Assembly (NCBI GenBank): GCA_002353285.1
Contig: DEJJ01000005.1
Coordinates: 1-64,000, forward strand
From: Porphyromonadaceae bacterium UBA2751
GTDB lineage: Bacteria; Bacteroidota; Bacteroidia; Bacteroidales; Muribaculaceae
Reading direction: 5' to 3'
Length of the DNA stretch: 64,000 nt
Shown here: positions 42,263 to 51,525 of the stretch, piece by piece
Numbering within the stretch: the first letter of the stretch is position 1
How the letters are laid out: the number at the start of each line of letters is the position of its first letter
Made by a program: the position numbers and the translations under genes
Notes under the pieces: model-generated
Told to the model about the DNA's origin: nothing
The model's input: the letters and a program-made list of their open reading frames with translations, nothing else
Databases searched by the model: none

Positions 42263-44878
42263 ATGGCAAAGGAAGTGGGGCAAACCCCGATGATGAAACA
42301 GTTTTATGAGATGAAGGCCAAGCATCCCGATGCTTTGCTGCTTTATCGCGTGGGCGACTTTTATGAAACCTATGGCGAGGACGCCATCATTGCAAGCGAG
42401 ATACTGGGCATCACCCTCACTCGCCGCTCCAATGGAACTGGAGGTAAGAACCTGGAGATGGCAGGATTTCCACATCACGCCCTCGACACCTACTTGCCAA
42501 AACTGGTGCGCGCCGGCAAGCGTGTGGCCATCTGCGACCAGCTCGAGGACCCGAAGCTCACCAAGAAACTCGTGAAACGCGGCATCACCGAGCTTGTGAC
42601 CCCTGGCGTGGTCATTGGCAACACCCTGCTCGACCGCAAGGAGAATAACTTCCTGGCATCGGTCCACTTTGGCAAGAAAGCCACTGGCGTTGCTTTTCTC
42701 GACATCAGCACTGGCGAGTTTCTCACAGCCGAGGGCTCGGTCGACTATGTCGACAAACTATTGGGCAACTTTGCCCCCAAGGAGGTGCTCATTGAACGTA
42801 GCAACCGAAACCGCCTCCAGCAGTCGATGACCGGCAAATATCTCACCTTTGAGATGGAAGACTGGGTGTTTACCGAAGAAGCCGCCACCGACCGCCTACT
42901 CAAGCACTTCGAGACCAAGAACCTGAAGGGCTTTGGCGTGCAGAACATGACGTGCGCCATTGTGGCGTCGGGAGCAATACTGCATTACCTCGACCTCACC
43001 CAGCACACCCAGATAAAGCACATCACCTCGCTCGCCCGCATCGAGGCCGAGCGCTATGTCAGGCTCGACAAGTTTACCGTGCGCAACCTTGAACTCATCG
43101 CTCCCATGGCCGACGATGGCAAGAGCCTGCTCAGCGTTATCGACAAGACCCTCTCACCCATGGGTGCCCGCCTGCTCCACCGCTGGGTGATGTTCCCCCT
43201 CAAGGACGTGAAAGCCATCAACCGCCGCCTCGACGTGGTGGAGCATTTCTTCAAGGACACGGCAGGCCGCGACCTGCTCAAGGAACAACTCGAAGTGATA
43301 GGCGACATTGAGCGACTGGTGTCGAAGGTGGCTGTGGGCCGCATCACTCCGCGCGAACTTGTGCAGCTAAAGTGTGCCCTGCAAGCCATGGTGCCTATCA
43401 AGACGATGTGTGAACACAGCGACAACGAGGTGTTATACAGCTACGGCGAGCAGTTGAACCCCTGCCCCCTGATTCGCGACCGCATTGAGCGCGAACTCAA
43501 CCCCGACGCTCCCAGCATGGTGAACCGCGGCAACGTGATACGCAACGGTGTGAATGACGAACTCGACGAGCTGCGCAACATCTCCTCGAGCAGTAAGGAC
43601 TACCTGATGCGCCTGCAGCAGCGCGAGAGCGAGCGCACCGGCATACCCAGCCTCAAGATTGCCTACAACAACGTGTTTGGCTACTACATTGAGGTGCGCA
43701 ACACCCACAAGGACAAAGTTCCCGAAGAATGGATAAGAAAACAGACCCTCGTGAGCGCCGAGCGCTACATCACTCCTGAGCTCAAGGAACTGGAAGAAAA
43801 AATACTGGGTGCCGAGGAGAAAATCTTAGTACTCGAGAACCGGCTCTTCAATGAGCTCGTGGCGGCCGTGAGCGACTACATCCCAGTGATTCAGAACGAT
43901 GCCAACCTAATAGCCCAACTCGACTGCCTGCTATCGTTCACTCGCGTGTCGCTCGAGAACCAGTATAACCGACCTGTAATCGACGACAGCCTCGACATAG
44001 AGATAACCCAGGGACGCCACCCCGTTATCGAGAAGCAGCTCCCCATAGGCGAGGTGTACGTTCCTAACGACATAAGGCTCAGCAACGACGAACAACAAAT
44101 CATCATCATCACCGGCCCCAACATGGCCGGTAAGTCGGCCCTGCTGCGGCAGACGGCTCTCATAGTTCTCATGGCCCAGATAGGCTGCTTTGTTCCAGCG
44201 CAATCGGCCCGAGTGGGCATCGTTGACAAGGTGTTCACGCGCGTGGGCGCCAGCGACAACATCTCGCTGGGCGAGTCCACCTTCATGGTCGAGATGACCG
44301 AGGCCTCGTCAATCCTCAACAACCTGAGCGAGCGTAGCCTCATCCTTTTCGACGAGCTAGGGCGCGGCACCAGCACCTACGATGGCATCTCAATAGCCTG
44401 GTCAATAGTTGAATACATCCATGAAGTGGGAGCGCATCCCAAAACCCTCTTTGCCACCCACTATCACGAGCTTAACGAAATGGAGAAGACATTCAAGCGC
44501 GTGAAGAACTACAATGTGAGCGTGCGCGAAATGAACGGCAAGGTAGTGTTCCTGCGCAAACTCGAACCTGGCGGCAGCGAGCACAGCTTTGGTATCCATG
44601 TGGCAAAAATCGCCGGCATGCCCAAGGCAATCGTGCTGCGTGCCGACGAGGTGCTCAAGCGACTGGAGCAAAACAGCCACAACGACTCCTTGAGCAAGGA
44701 TCTCGACGATGTGGCCAACAACCGCAATGGTGTGCAACTATCGTTCTTCCAGCTCGACGACCCAGTGCTGAGCCAGGTGCGCGACGAGATTCTGAACATC
44801 GACATTAACAATCTAACCCCCATGGAGGCCCTCAACAAGCTCAACGACATCAAGGCCATCATCACTGGCAAGAAATAG
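42263..44878 (+). CDS. mutS: DNA mismatch repair protein MutS
   Basis: 871 residues. The N-terminal mismatch-binding domain has GDFYETYGEDA, which includes the Phe-x-Glu that stacks on mispairs. The connector, lever and clamp lead to the C-terminal ABC-type ATPase with Walker A GPNMAGKSALLRQTA and Walker B region DELGRGTSTYDGISIAWS. Full family length. Its own promoter and the upstream terminator make it a stand-alone unit. Confidence 0.98.
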   Translation: MAKEVGQTPMMKQFYEMKAKHPDALLLYRVGDFYETYGEDAIIASEILGITLTRRSNGTGGKNLEMAGFPHHALDTYLPKLVRAGKRVAICDQLEDPKLTKKLVKRGITELVTPGVVIGNTLLDRKENNFLASVHFGKKATGVAFLDISTGEFLTAEGSVDYVDKLLGNFAPKEVLIERSNRNRLQQSMTGKYLTFEMEDWVFTEEAATDRLLKHFETKNLKGFGVQNMTCAIVASGAILHYLDLTQHTQIKHITSLARIEAERYVRLDKFTVRNLELIAPMADDGKSLLSVIDKTLSPMGARLLHRWVMFPLKDVKAINRRLDVVEHFFKDTAGRDLLKEQLEVIGDIERLVSKVAVGRITPRELVQLKCALQAMVPIKTMCEHSDNEVLYSYGEQLNPCPLIRDRIERELNPDAPSMVNRGNVIRNGVNDELDELRNISSSSKDYLMRLQQRESERTGIPSLKIAYNNVFGYYIEVRNTHKDKVPEEWIRKQTLVSAERYITPELKELEEKILGAEEKILVLENRLFNELVAAVSDYIPVIQNDANLIAQLDCLLSFTRVSLENQYNRPVIDDSLDIEITQGRHPVIEKQLPIGEVYVPNDIRLSNDEQQIIIITGPNMAGKSALLRQTALIVLMAQIGCFVPAQSARVGIVDKVFTRVGASDNISLGESTFMVEMTEASSILNNLSERSLILFDELGRGTSTYDGISIAWSIVEYIHEVGAHPKTLFATHYHELNEMEKTFKRVKNYNVSVREMNGKVVFLRKLEPGGSEHSFGIHVAKIAGMPKAIVLRADEVLKRLEQNSHNDSLSKDLDDVANNRNGVQLSFFQLDDPVLSQVRDEILNIDINNLTPMEALNKLNDIKAIITGKK

Positions 44879-44952
44879 AGCTAAAGGAGAAAAAGAGACT
44901 AATAATTATATATAACAACGATCATTTTCAACTCTAAAACAACCACAACCTC

Positions 44953-46266
44953 ATGTTTCGCAAGACTTTATACTTATTGACATTGTGTGTTGCCTCGATT
45001 GGGGCTATGGCGCAGCCCTCCATTGCTGAGCAACAGCTCGCTGCCAATCACAACCGCAGTGGCAGCAACCACTATGCTTACCCCTACCCTGCCCAGCAAC
45101 TGCCCAAACTCACACCAGCCCCCGCTGGCTATGAGCCATTTTTCATCAACCACTACGGCCGCCATGGCAGCCGCTGGCTCACCAAGCAGAGCACCTACGA
45201 CCAGCCAGTGGCCACACTCGAGCAACTGCAGCAGCAACACCTTCTCACCAAGCGAGGTGAGGTGCTGCTCGACATCATGCGCAAGGTGGCAATCGAGTCG
45301 CGCGGACGCATTGGCGAGCTGAGCGATGTGGGTGCCGAGCAGCATCAGGGCATAACGCAGCGCATGTGCGACAATTTTCCTGAGGTGATGAGTGGCGATG
45401 CCGTTATCGATGCACGCTCCACGGTGTGGATTCGTTGCATCCTCTCGATGGGCAATGCCACTGCTCAAATCAAGGCCTTCAACCCTCAAGCGCGCATCAC
45501 CACCGATGCCAGCTACCACGACATGTACTACACTGGTTGGGGCCATGGCGAAGACACCCTTGCCAACCCGCAGCGCAAGGCCATACGCCACATCAGCGAC
45601 AGCATCTTCAATGCACGAGTGCGCCCTGAGCGTTTCATGAGCCAGCTGGTTACCGATGGCAACTACTGTGCCACCCACTTCAAGCAATGCGCCAAGCTCA
45701 TGGAGGACGTGTTTGACGTTGCCGGCAGCCTCCAGAATCACCATGCCTTCGACGGCATCGACCTGTTCAACTACTTCACTGACGACGAGATTTACGAGTT
45801 GTGGAAGGTGAAAAACATCTACTGGTACCTGCAGTGGGGCAACTCGCCCCAGGGTGGCAACCGCATGCCGTTCATTGAGCGGGCACTGCTCACCAACATG
45901 ATCAATACTGCCGACTCGGTAATCGCCTTGCCACAAGGCTGGCACGGCGCAGCCCTGCGCTTTGGTCACGAGACCTGCGTGCTGCCACTGGCCTGCCTGC
46001 TCGAGATTGACAACGTGAACTACTCGTGCGACGACCTCAACACCCTGCATGAGCACTGGCGCAACTACGAGATTTTCCCCATGGCATGCAACGTGCAGAT
46101 GGTGTTCTACCGCAATGCCAGCAACGATGTCCTCGTCAAGGTGCTCTTCAACGAGCATGAGGCAAAGCTACCATTCAGCACCAGCACCTTCCCCTACTAC
46201 CGCTGGAACGACATCAAGCCCTACTATGTCGAGAAGCTCAAAACTCGCATCAACTGGCCCAAGTAA
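44953..46266 (+). CDS. Exported histidine acid phosphatase, MINPP-like phytase
   Basis: 437 residues with signal peptide ending near GAMAQ. Catalytic RHGSR in INHYGRHGSRWLTK (about 70) and the proton-donor region RFGHETCVLPLAC (HE, about 340), plus STVWIRCILSM. This is the histidine phosphatase clade 2 pattern; the two-motif spacing resembles the multiple inositol polyphosphate phosphatases described in gut Bacteroides. Likely removes phosphate from inositol phosphates in the periplasm; substrate inferred. Confidence 0.85.
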   Translation: MFRKTLYLLTLCVASIGAMAQPSIAEQQLAANHNRSGSNHYAYPYPAQQLPKLTPAPAGYEPFFINHYGRHGSRWLTKQSTYDQPVATLEQLQQQHLLTKRGEVLLDIMRKVAIESRGRIGELSDVGAEQHQGITQRMCDNFPEVMSGDAVIDARSTVWIRCILSMGNATAQIKAFNPQARITTDASYHDMYYTGWGHGEDTLANPQRKAIRHISDSIFNARVRPERFMSQLVTDGNYCATHFKQCAKLMEDVFDVAGSLQNHHAFDGIDLFNYFTDDEIYELWKVKNIYWYLQWGNSPQGGNRMPFIERALLTNMINTADSVIALPQGWHGAALRFGHETCVLPLACLLEIDNVNYSCDDLNTLHEHWRNYEIFPMACNVQMVFYRNASNDVLVKVLFNEHEAKLPFSTSTFPYYRWNDIKPYYVEKLKTRINWPK

Positions 46267-46295
46267 TAGTACTCGTCACATAACTATTCTAAAAA

Positions 46296-46339
46296 AAAGC
46301 AAAAAACTGACATTTTTTCAGTTTTTTGCTTTATCTTTG
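46296..46339 (+). terminator. Terminator hairpin followed by an abutting -7 element
   Basis: AAAGCAAAAAACTGA (46296-46310) pairs with TCAGTTTTTTGCTTT (46318-46332), a perfect 15-bp stem. The last T also begins TATCTTTG (46332-46339), a consensus -7 element for the next gene. Confidence 0.75.
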
Positions 46340-46408
46340 TACCCCCAAAAGGGCGCAACCAGGCAGCCCATACTGCCTATAATCCTATTTTGCAACCAAT
46401 TAACTATA

Positions 46409-47272
46409 ATGAACGAAGAAACACACAATACACCCAGCCAACTGCCAGTCAAGCCCTCGGTGCTCGACTACAACGACGTGTGCAAGTTAGCACCATTCTT
46501 CGAGGGGAAAGAGAAGCTCGTGAACCGGCTATTCCATTGGCTTGCAATCGACAAGACCAACGACTACCACGCGCGCAACATGCACTTGTCGGGCCCCGAC
46601 TTCTCACACAGAATGTTTGAAGAGCTTAGTGCCCCCATGACAATCCGAAACGAAGAGGTGCTGAGCCGCATCCCCGATGGGCCGTTCATCACCGTGTCGA
46701 ACCACCCCTATGGGTCACTCGATGGCATGGCACTGATCGACATCGTTGGGCACCATCGCCCCGATTTCAAGGTGATGGTCAACATGATACTTAACCAAAT
46801 AGGCGCTTTGAGGCCCAATTTCATCGCCGTCGACGCGCTAGCCAGCAACGACCCATCGAAGCGTGCCGTGTCGGTCAAGGGCATTGCCGATGCCATGCGC
46901 CACGTCAAGCAGGGCCACCCACTGGGATTCTTCCCTGCAGGTGCCGTGTCGAAGCTCACTTGGGGCTTACGCATTGAGGACCGCGAGTGGCAGCCATCGG
47001 TGCTGCGCATCATCCAGAAGCTCAAGGTGCCAGTGATACCCATCTACTTCCACGGTCACAACAGCTGGAAGTTCACCCTGCTGGGCATGATTGACTGGCG
47101 ACTGCGCACCCTGCGACTGCCCACCGAGGTGTTCAACAAGAAGGGCTACAACTTCAGGGTGTCGGTGGGCGACATCATCACCCCCGAAACCTTGGCCCAA
47201 TACAGCACTCCCGAGCAGCTTGGAACATTTTTAAAACAAGAAACCTATAAAATGAAGAAATGGCAACAATAA
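46409..47272 (+). CDS. PlsC-like lysophospholipid acyltransferase
   Basis: 287 residues from ATG 46409. The open frame begins 360 bases earlier but that part lies inside the phosphatase gene. The acyltransferase motif is ITVSNHPYGSLDGMALIDIV (His and Asp of the catalytic pair), followed by FFPAGAVSK and VPVIPIYFHGHNS. Relatives acylate glycerolipids or ornithine lipids at the membrane; the exact substrate is not clear. Overlaps the next gene by 13 bases. Confidence 0.85.
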   Translation: MNEETHNTPSQLPVKPSVLDYNDVCKLAPFFEGKEKLVNRLFHWLAIDKTNDYHARNMHLSGPDFSHRMFEELSAPMTIRNEEVLSRIPDGPFITVSNHPYGSLDGMALIDIVGHHRPDFKVMVNMILNQIGALRPNFIAVDALASNDPSKRAVSVKGIADAMRHVKQGHPLGFFPAGAVSKLTWGLRIEDREWQPSVLRIIQKLKVPVIPIYFHGHNSWKFTLLGMIDWRLRTLRLPTEVFNKKGYNFRVSVGDIITPETLAQYSTPEQLGTFLKQETYKMKKWQQ

Positions 47273-48597
47273 CCGAAGCAAAGATAAAACAAACGATGCA
47301 GCGCTACAGCATCATTGGGTCGGCACCCAAGCTCCTGAGCGCTGTGAAGCGAGCACTCATGATAGCACCCATCGACATCTCGGTGCTCATCAACGGTGAG
47401 AACGGTACCGGCAAGGAATTCTTCCCCAAGATCATTCATGACAACAGCACGCGCAAGCACAAGCAGTACATAGCCGTGAACTGTGGAGCTATTCCCTCGG
47501 GCACCATCTCGAGCGAGCTCTTCGGCCACGAGAAGGGAGCCTTCACCAGTGCCGAGACCGAGCATGCCGGCTACTTCGAGGTAGCCGACAAGGGCACCAT
47601 TTTCCTCGACGAGGTTGCCGACCTCACCCTCGACGCACAAGCACGACTGCTGCGAGTGCTCGAAACCGGCGAATACATGCGCGTGGGCTCATCGCGAGTG
47701 CGCAAGACCGACGTGAGAGTGGTTGCCGCCACCAACAAGGACCTGATGCAGATGGTAAAGCGAGGAGAGTTTCGCGAGGACCTCTTCTACCGCATCGCAG
47801 CCATCCGCATCGAGGTGCCACCATTGCGTGAGCGTGGCGAGGACATCAAGCTGCTTGCCACCAAGTTCAGCTACGACTACGGCGAGGAGCACAGCTGCCC
47901 TCCGCTCATGTTTGACGAGAGTGCCTACCGCGAGCTCATGGCATTCCGCTGGAGCGGCAACGTGCGTGAGCTTCAGAGCTTAGTGCGCGAGATGTCGTCG
48001 TTCGAGAGCGGAATGGTCAACGGCAGCACCGTGAAGCGCTACCTCAGCCAGAAGAACCACAGCTCGAGCCTGCCAGTGATTTTCGACACCGCTCAGCACG
48101 ACTACACCCAGGAGCGAGAACTCATCTTCAAGCTCATTCTCCAGATGCAGCAAGAAATCAAGGACCTCAAGAAGGCTATCGACATGGGAGCTAACAGTGG
48201 GCACACTGGCAACAACATTCACCTGAGCTCGGCCATCAGCGAGCTTCAGCGCCAGAGCACTGCCCTCGCCCAAGCCGACTCACTGGCCGATGTCGACATC
48301 CCCGACAGCGAGTGGCAAGAAGTCTCCGACCACTACACCGACATCGACACCCACAAGAGCCATGCCACAACCAGTGCTCAGCGCTCATCGTTCAGCGACA
48401 TCAAGGCCAATGCCGTTGATGTTGAAGAGGACAAGATTAAAACCTTGCAGGACACTGAGCGCGAGGTCATTATCAATGCCATAGAGCGCAACAAGGGCCG
48501 CCGCAAGCAGACGGCCGAGGAACTTGGCATTAGCGAGCGCACCCTCTACCGCAAGATCAAGGAATATGGCCTCGAATATCGCAACAACCGCAAGTAA
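47260..48597 (+). CDS. Sigma-54-dependent transcription activator (AAA+ and Fis HTH)
   Basis: 445 residues. AAA+ domain with Walker A GENGTGKE, the sigma-54 contact loop GAFTSA (a GAFTGA variant usual in Bacteroidetes), and IFLDEVADL as Walker B. A Fis-type HTH closes the protein (RKQTAEELGISERTLYRKIK). No receiver or PAS domain at the N-terminus, so input may come by expression or a partner. It leads a group with lptE, a TPR-like gene and secG, an arrangement I know from other Bacteroidetes. Confidence 0.93.
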   Translation: MATITEAKIKQTMQRYSIIGSAPKLLSAVKRALMIAPIDISVLINGENGTGKEFFPKIIHDNSTRKHKQYIAVNCGAIPSGTISSELFGHEKGAFTSAETEHAGYFEVADKGTIFLDEVADLTLDAQARLLRVLETGEYMRVGSSRVRKTDVRVVAATNKDLMQMVKRGEFREDLFYRIAAIRIEVPPLRERGEDIKLLATKFSYDYGEEHSCPPLMFDESAYRELMAFRWSGNVRELQSLVREMSSFESGMVNGSTVKRYLSQKNHSSSLPVIFDTAQHDYTQERELIFKLILQMQQEIKDLKKAIDMGANSGHTGNNIHLSSAISELQRQSTALAQADSLADVDIPDSEWQEVSDHYTDIDTHKSHATTSAQRSSFSDIKANAVDVEEDKIKTLQDTEREVIINAIERNKGRRKQTAEELGISERTLYRKIKEYGLEYRNNRK

Positions 48598-48618
48598 TAA
48601 TGTCATGAACCCACCACT

Positions 48619-49125
48619 ATGGCACGAAAATTGATTATATCATTGCTGGTGATGCTCTTAGCGCAAGGATGCATTAGCTACAAGTTCAACGGCGCATCAA
48701 TCGACTATAACAAGTACAAGACTGTGTCGTTTGCCAACTTCCCCATTCGAGCAGCCCTGGTCTACCCGCCATTGCAGCAGGTGTTCCAGAACAAGTTGCA
48801 GGATGTGGTCACACAGCAAACACGCCTCCAGCAGGTCGACAACCCTAACAGCAACTTGCGATTTGAGGGCGAAATCACCAACTACAGCCTCTCACCACAG
48901 GCCGTGGGCGAGAATGCTTATGCCACCCGCACCAGGCTAACAATCTCGGTGAGAGTGCGATACATCGACAACGTGAACTCAGCTTTGAGCAACGACATCA
49001 ACGTCTCGGCCTACCGCGACTTCGACAGCAACCAGCTGCTCATCGACGTCCAGGACCAGCTGTGCGAGGAAATCTCGACCGAACTAGTCGACCTCATCTT
49101 CAACCAGACCCTCGGCAACTGGTGA
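48619..49125 (+). CDS. lptE: LptE family LPS-assembly lipoprotein
   Basis: 168 residues. Lipoprotein signal MARKLIISLLVMLLAQGC. The mature part starts ISYKFNGASIDYNKYKTVSF and matches the Bacteroidetes LptE family (PPLQQVFQNKLQD, RFEGEITNYSLSP). It should plug the LptD barrel at the outer membrane for LPS insertion. 21 bases after the sigma-54 activator gene. Confidence 0.9.
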   Translation: MARKLIISLLVMLLAQGCISYKFNGASIDYNKYKTVSFANFPIRAALVYPPLQQVFQNKLQDVVTQQTRLQQVDNPNSNLRFEGEITNYSLSPQAVGENAYATRTRLTISVRVRYIDNVNSALSNDINVSAYRDFDSNQLLIDVQDQLCEEISTELVDLIFNQTLGNW

Positions 49126-49130
49126 TCTCA

Positions 49131-49200
49131 ATGCATAATGCACAATGCACAATCAACTCGATTGCTCGACTCCTCGATAATTCGATAATTTGATAATTTT
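49131..49200. repeat. AT-rich dispersed repeats before the TPR-like gene
   Basis: AATGCATAATGCACAATGCA (49131-49150) is followed by a run of TCGATAATTCGATAATTTGA type (49172-49193). The first matches the repeat inside cbiA; the second is a different short-unit type. They fill the gap and reach the start of the next gene. Confidence 0.65.
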
Positions 49201-49975
49201 AGGAAACAAAAATAATTTGAACATTTCTAACGACATATCCAGGCTCATCGCCACAGGCGAGGCACCCCAGCAACAATGGGTCGACGACATGACTCGCCGT
49301 TACCCTTATTTTGCACTGCCACTGCTGTTGCACGTCAAGCACACCAGCGACACCGAGGCACTGCATCGCCTATCGATCATGAGCCCCGACCGTCGCGACC
49401 TCTCGATAGTGGTGGGCAACGCACCAGCAGCTTTTGCAAGCTTCTATCCACAGGAAGTTCCCGAAAAAAATCACGACGTCGACAACATCATCGACAAGTT
49501 CCTCGAAACCTACGCCCAGGGTAGCAACCAGAAGGAGCTTGACGCCATCAGCAAGGCAATCTTCAACCCCACCCCCGACTATGCCGACATCCTCGCAGCG
49601 CAAGACGACGGTCACGACAGCAACACCCCGGCAGTGCTCGACAAGCAGGATGAGCTCATCAGCAGCTTCATTGCTCACACCCGTGAGCAAGAGCAAGTGA
49701 CCATGGCGCAGCAACCAGCAGTCGACATCCATCTGCAACCCGAGAAGGTGGAGCAAGCATCGCACGATGCGGTCGAAAATTCTACCCAAAATGATGGGTC
49801 GATGCTAAGCGAAAGCCTTGCTAAAGTTTACATTGCACGAGGAAAATATTCTAAGGCTCTTGAAATTATTGAAAGCATAAATTTGAATTTTCCAGAAAAA
49901 AGTATTTACTTTGCAGACCAAATTCGCTTCTTGCGAAAATTAGTACTTAACGAAACATTAAAAAACAAACACTAA
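49190..49975 (+). CDS. TPR-like hypothetical protein, start uncertain
   Basis: Up to 261 residues. The frame has no ATG near its 5' end; it opens at TTG 49190 inside a repeat, and TTG 49217 after AGGAAAC is a better-spaced option. The N-terminus (DDMTRRYPYFALPLLLHVKH) is typical of Bacteroidetes proteins beside secG. The C-terminus LAKVYIARGKYSKALEIIES is a TPR motif. Middle part is acidic and Gln-rich. Function unknown. Confidence 0.75.
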   Translation: MIILGNKNNLNISNDISRLIATGEAPQQQWVDDMTRRYPYFALPLLLHVKHTSDTEALHRLSIMSPDRRDLSIVVGNAPAAFASFYPQEVPEKNHDVDNIIDKFLETYAQGSNQKELDAISKAIFNPTPDYADILAAQDDGHDSNTPAVLDKQDELISSFIAHTREQEQVTMAQQPAVDIHLQPEKVEQASHDAVENSTQNDGSMLSESLAKVYIARGKYSKALEIIESINLNFPEKSIYFADQIRFLRKLVLNETLKNKH

Positions 49976-49987
49976 CTATTTGATAAA

Positions 49988-50407
49988 ATGGCAATTACAC
50001 TTTCAATTCTCATCTTCTTGGCATCAATTATGCTCATTGGCGTGGTTTTGATTCAGAAGTCAAAAGGCGGTGGTTTGGCAGCAAGTGCCAGCAACTACAA
50101 CCAATTTATGGGTGTTAAAAAAACTACCGACTTTGTGGAAAAGGCAACTTGGGGCCTCGCAATCTTCATTTGCGTGCTCAGCATTGCCACTCCTTTCATT
50201 TCACAACCCACCGTTGTGTCGGCCAACAAGAAAATAACCCTTGAAGACATCAAGACACAGCAAGAGCAGAAGGCGCCTCAGTTCCCAACTCAGCAAGCAG
50301 CTCCAGCACAACAGCAAGAGCAAGCTCCTGCTGCAGCTCCAGCTCAAAAAGAGCAGGCTCCTGCCGCAGCTCCAGCTCAGGAACAGGCACCCGCCGCTAA
50401 GAAGTAA
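49988..50407 (+). CDS. secG: Preprotein translocase subunit SecG
   Basis: 139 residues. Two membrane segments (about 3-23 and 55-75) with IGVVLIQKSKGGGLAAS between them, the SecG signature. The C-terminal 60 residues are an extended Pro/Ala/Gln repeat (APAAAPAQKEQ), common in Bacteroidetes SecG. Part of the SecYEG channel. 12 bases after the TPR-like gene. Confidence 0.95.
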   Translation: MAITLSILIFLASIMLIGVVLIQKSKGGGLAASASNYNQFMGVKKTTDFVEKATWGLAIFICVLSIATPFISQPTVVSANKKITLEDIKTQQEQKAPQFPTQQAAPAQQQEQAPAAAPAQKEQAPAAAPAQEQAPAAKK

Positions 50408-50452
50408 AAAACCTCAAGCGCTCCACACAGCCTGTGTGAGCAGCATCGAAAC

Positions 50453-50497
50453 TGTCATCAAGAGGAACAACTCATTCTTTTTGATGACATTTTCTTT
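50453..50497 (+). terminator. secG terminator
   Basis: TGTCATCAAGAGGAA pairs with TTCTTTTTGATGACA (outer 9 bp perfect), followed by TTTTCTTT. Confidence 0.82.
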
Positions 50498-50526
50498 GTT
50501 ATTCAAGCTTCAAGAATTTGGATTTG
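50495..50526 (+). promoter_or_regulatory. xerD promoter
   Basis: TTTG (50495-50498), a 20-base spacer, TGGATTTG (50519-50526), 7 of 8 to consensus. Predicted start near 50533 gives a very short leader. It overlaps the tail of the secG terminator. Confidence 0.6.
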
Positions 50527-50548
50527 CTAAAAAAAACGCCTACCAGCT

Positions 50549-51460
50549 ATCAACGACATCAATAAAATAAAGCAACGATTTGAGGGATACCTTCGCATCG
50601 AGAAAGGACTCTCGGCCAACACCGCAGCAAGCTACTGCCGCGATGTCGACCACCTTGTGCGCTACCTCAACAGCGAGGGCAAGACCATCGATAGCGTCAC
50701 TGAGGGCGACCTCGAGCTCTTTCTTGCCACCCTGCACGACGTGGGCATCGCACCACGCTCGCAGGCACGCATCATCTCGGGCATCAAGAGCTTTTTCAAG
50801 TATCTCAACATGGAGCACATCGTTGCCACCAACCCCACCATCCTGCTGCCATCGCCGCAAGTGGGACGCCACCTGCCCGAGGTGCTCACACTCAGCGAGA
50901 TCGACAGCATGATAGCATGCATCGACCTCTCCCACCCGCAAGGGCAACGCAACCGGGCCATCATCGAGGTGCTGTACGGTTGCGGACTGCGAGTGTCGGA
51001 GCTCGTGGAGCTACGGCTGTCACAAGTCTTTGAGCAAGAGGAATATATCGTGGTAATTGGCAAGGGCAACAAGCAACGACTGGTGCCCATTTCGGGTGAG
51101 GCTCTCGAGCAAATCAGCCTCTACATCGAGCACACGCGCAGCCATCAGGTGCCAAAGCCCGGCTGCGAGGACATCCTCTTCCTCAACCGCCGTGGCAACA
51201 AGCTCACCAGGGTGATGATATTCTACATCATCAAGCAGTTGTGTGAGCTGGCAGGAATCAGGAAAACGGTGAGCCCGCACACATTGCGACACTCATTTGC
51301 CACCCATCTACTCGAGGGAGGAGCCAACCTGCGCGCCATCCAGCAGATGCTCGGGCACGAGACCATCGAGACCACCGAAATCTACGTCCACATCGACCGC
51401 TCCACCCTGCGCAACGAGATCCTCCTCCACCACCCCCGCAACACCAAGCACAATTCATAA
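50549..51460 (+). CDS. xerD: Tyrosine recombinase XerD/XerC, non-ATG start
   Basis: The N-terminal SAM-like domain is clearly coded from about 50560 (KQRFEGYLRIEKGLSANTAA). A stop at 50528 and no ATG, GTG or TTG before GTG 50657 mean that a canonical start would delete this domain. ATC 50549 gives 303 residues, the usual length. The catalytic set is complete: R in CGLRVSELVEL, HTLRHSFATHLL, LGHETIETTEIYVHID with His and Tyr. With its partner it resolves chromosome dimers at dif. The exact start codon is unproven (ATC 50558 or ATA 50567 also possible). Confidence 0.88.
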   Translation: MNDINKIKQRFEGYLRIEKGLSANTAASYCRDVDHLVRYLNSEGKTIDSVTEGDLELFLATLHDVGIAPRSQARIISGIKSFFKYLNMEHIVATNPTILLPSPQVGRHLPEVLTLSEIDSMIACIDLSHPQGQRNRAIIEVLYGCGLRVSELVELRLSQVFEQEEYIVVIGKGNKQRLVPISGEALEQISLYIEHTRSHQVPKPGCEDILFLNRRGNKLTRVMIFYIIKQLCELAGIRKTVSPHTLRHSFATHLLEGGANLRAIQQMLGHETIETTEIYVHIDRSTLRNEILLHHPRNTKHNS

Positions 51461-51475
51461 TGCAAAAACCCTAGA

Positions 51476-51515
51476 ACATCTAGATTATCTAGAACGTCTA
51501 GAAAATCTAGAAAAA
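51476..51515. repeat. CTAGA-type palindromic repeat between xerD and the pseudouridine synthase gene
   Basis: Three 13-base units, CTAGATTATCTAG, CTAGAACGTCTAG and CTAGAAAATCTAG, overlap in a row. A related sequence lies at 62951-62997. Preceded by TTCATAATGCA, as in the cbiA-type repeat. Confidence 0.7.
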
Positions 51516-51525
51516 AAACAAAATA

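Noticed and set aside
44974..46158. 394-codon frame antisense to the MINPP-like phosphatase
   Set aside because: A shadow produced by the G/C-ending codons of the real gene; His/Val-rich with no domain.
46049..46408. Longer N-terminus for the acyltransferase
   Set aside because: This part lies inside the phosphatase gene in another frame and reads Ser/Thr-rich; the ATG at 46409 follows a terminator and promoter element.
51476..51515. CRISPR-like repeat array
   Set aside because: Units are short overlapping palindromes with no spacers and no cas genes nearby.
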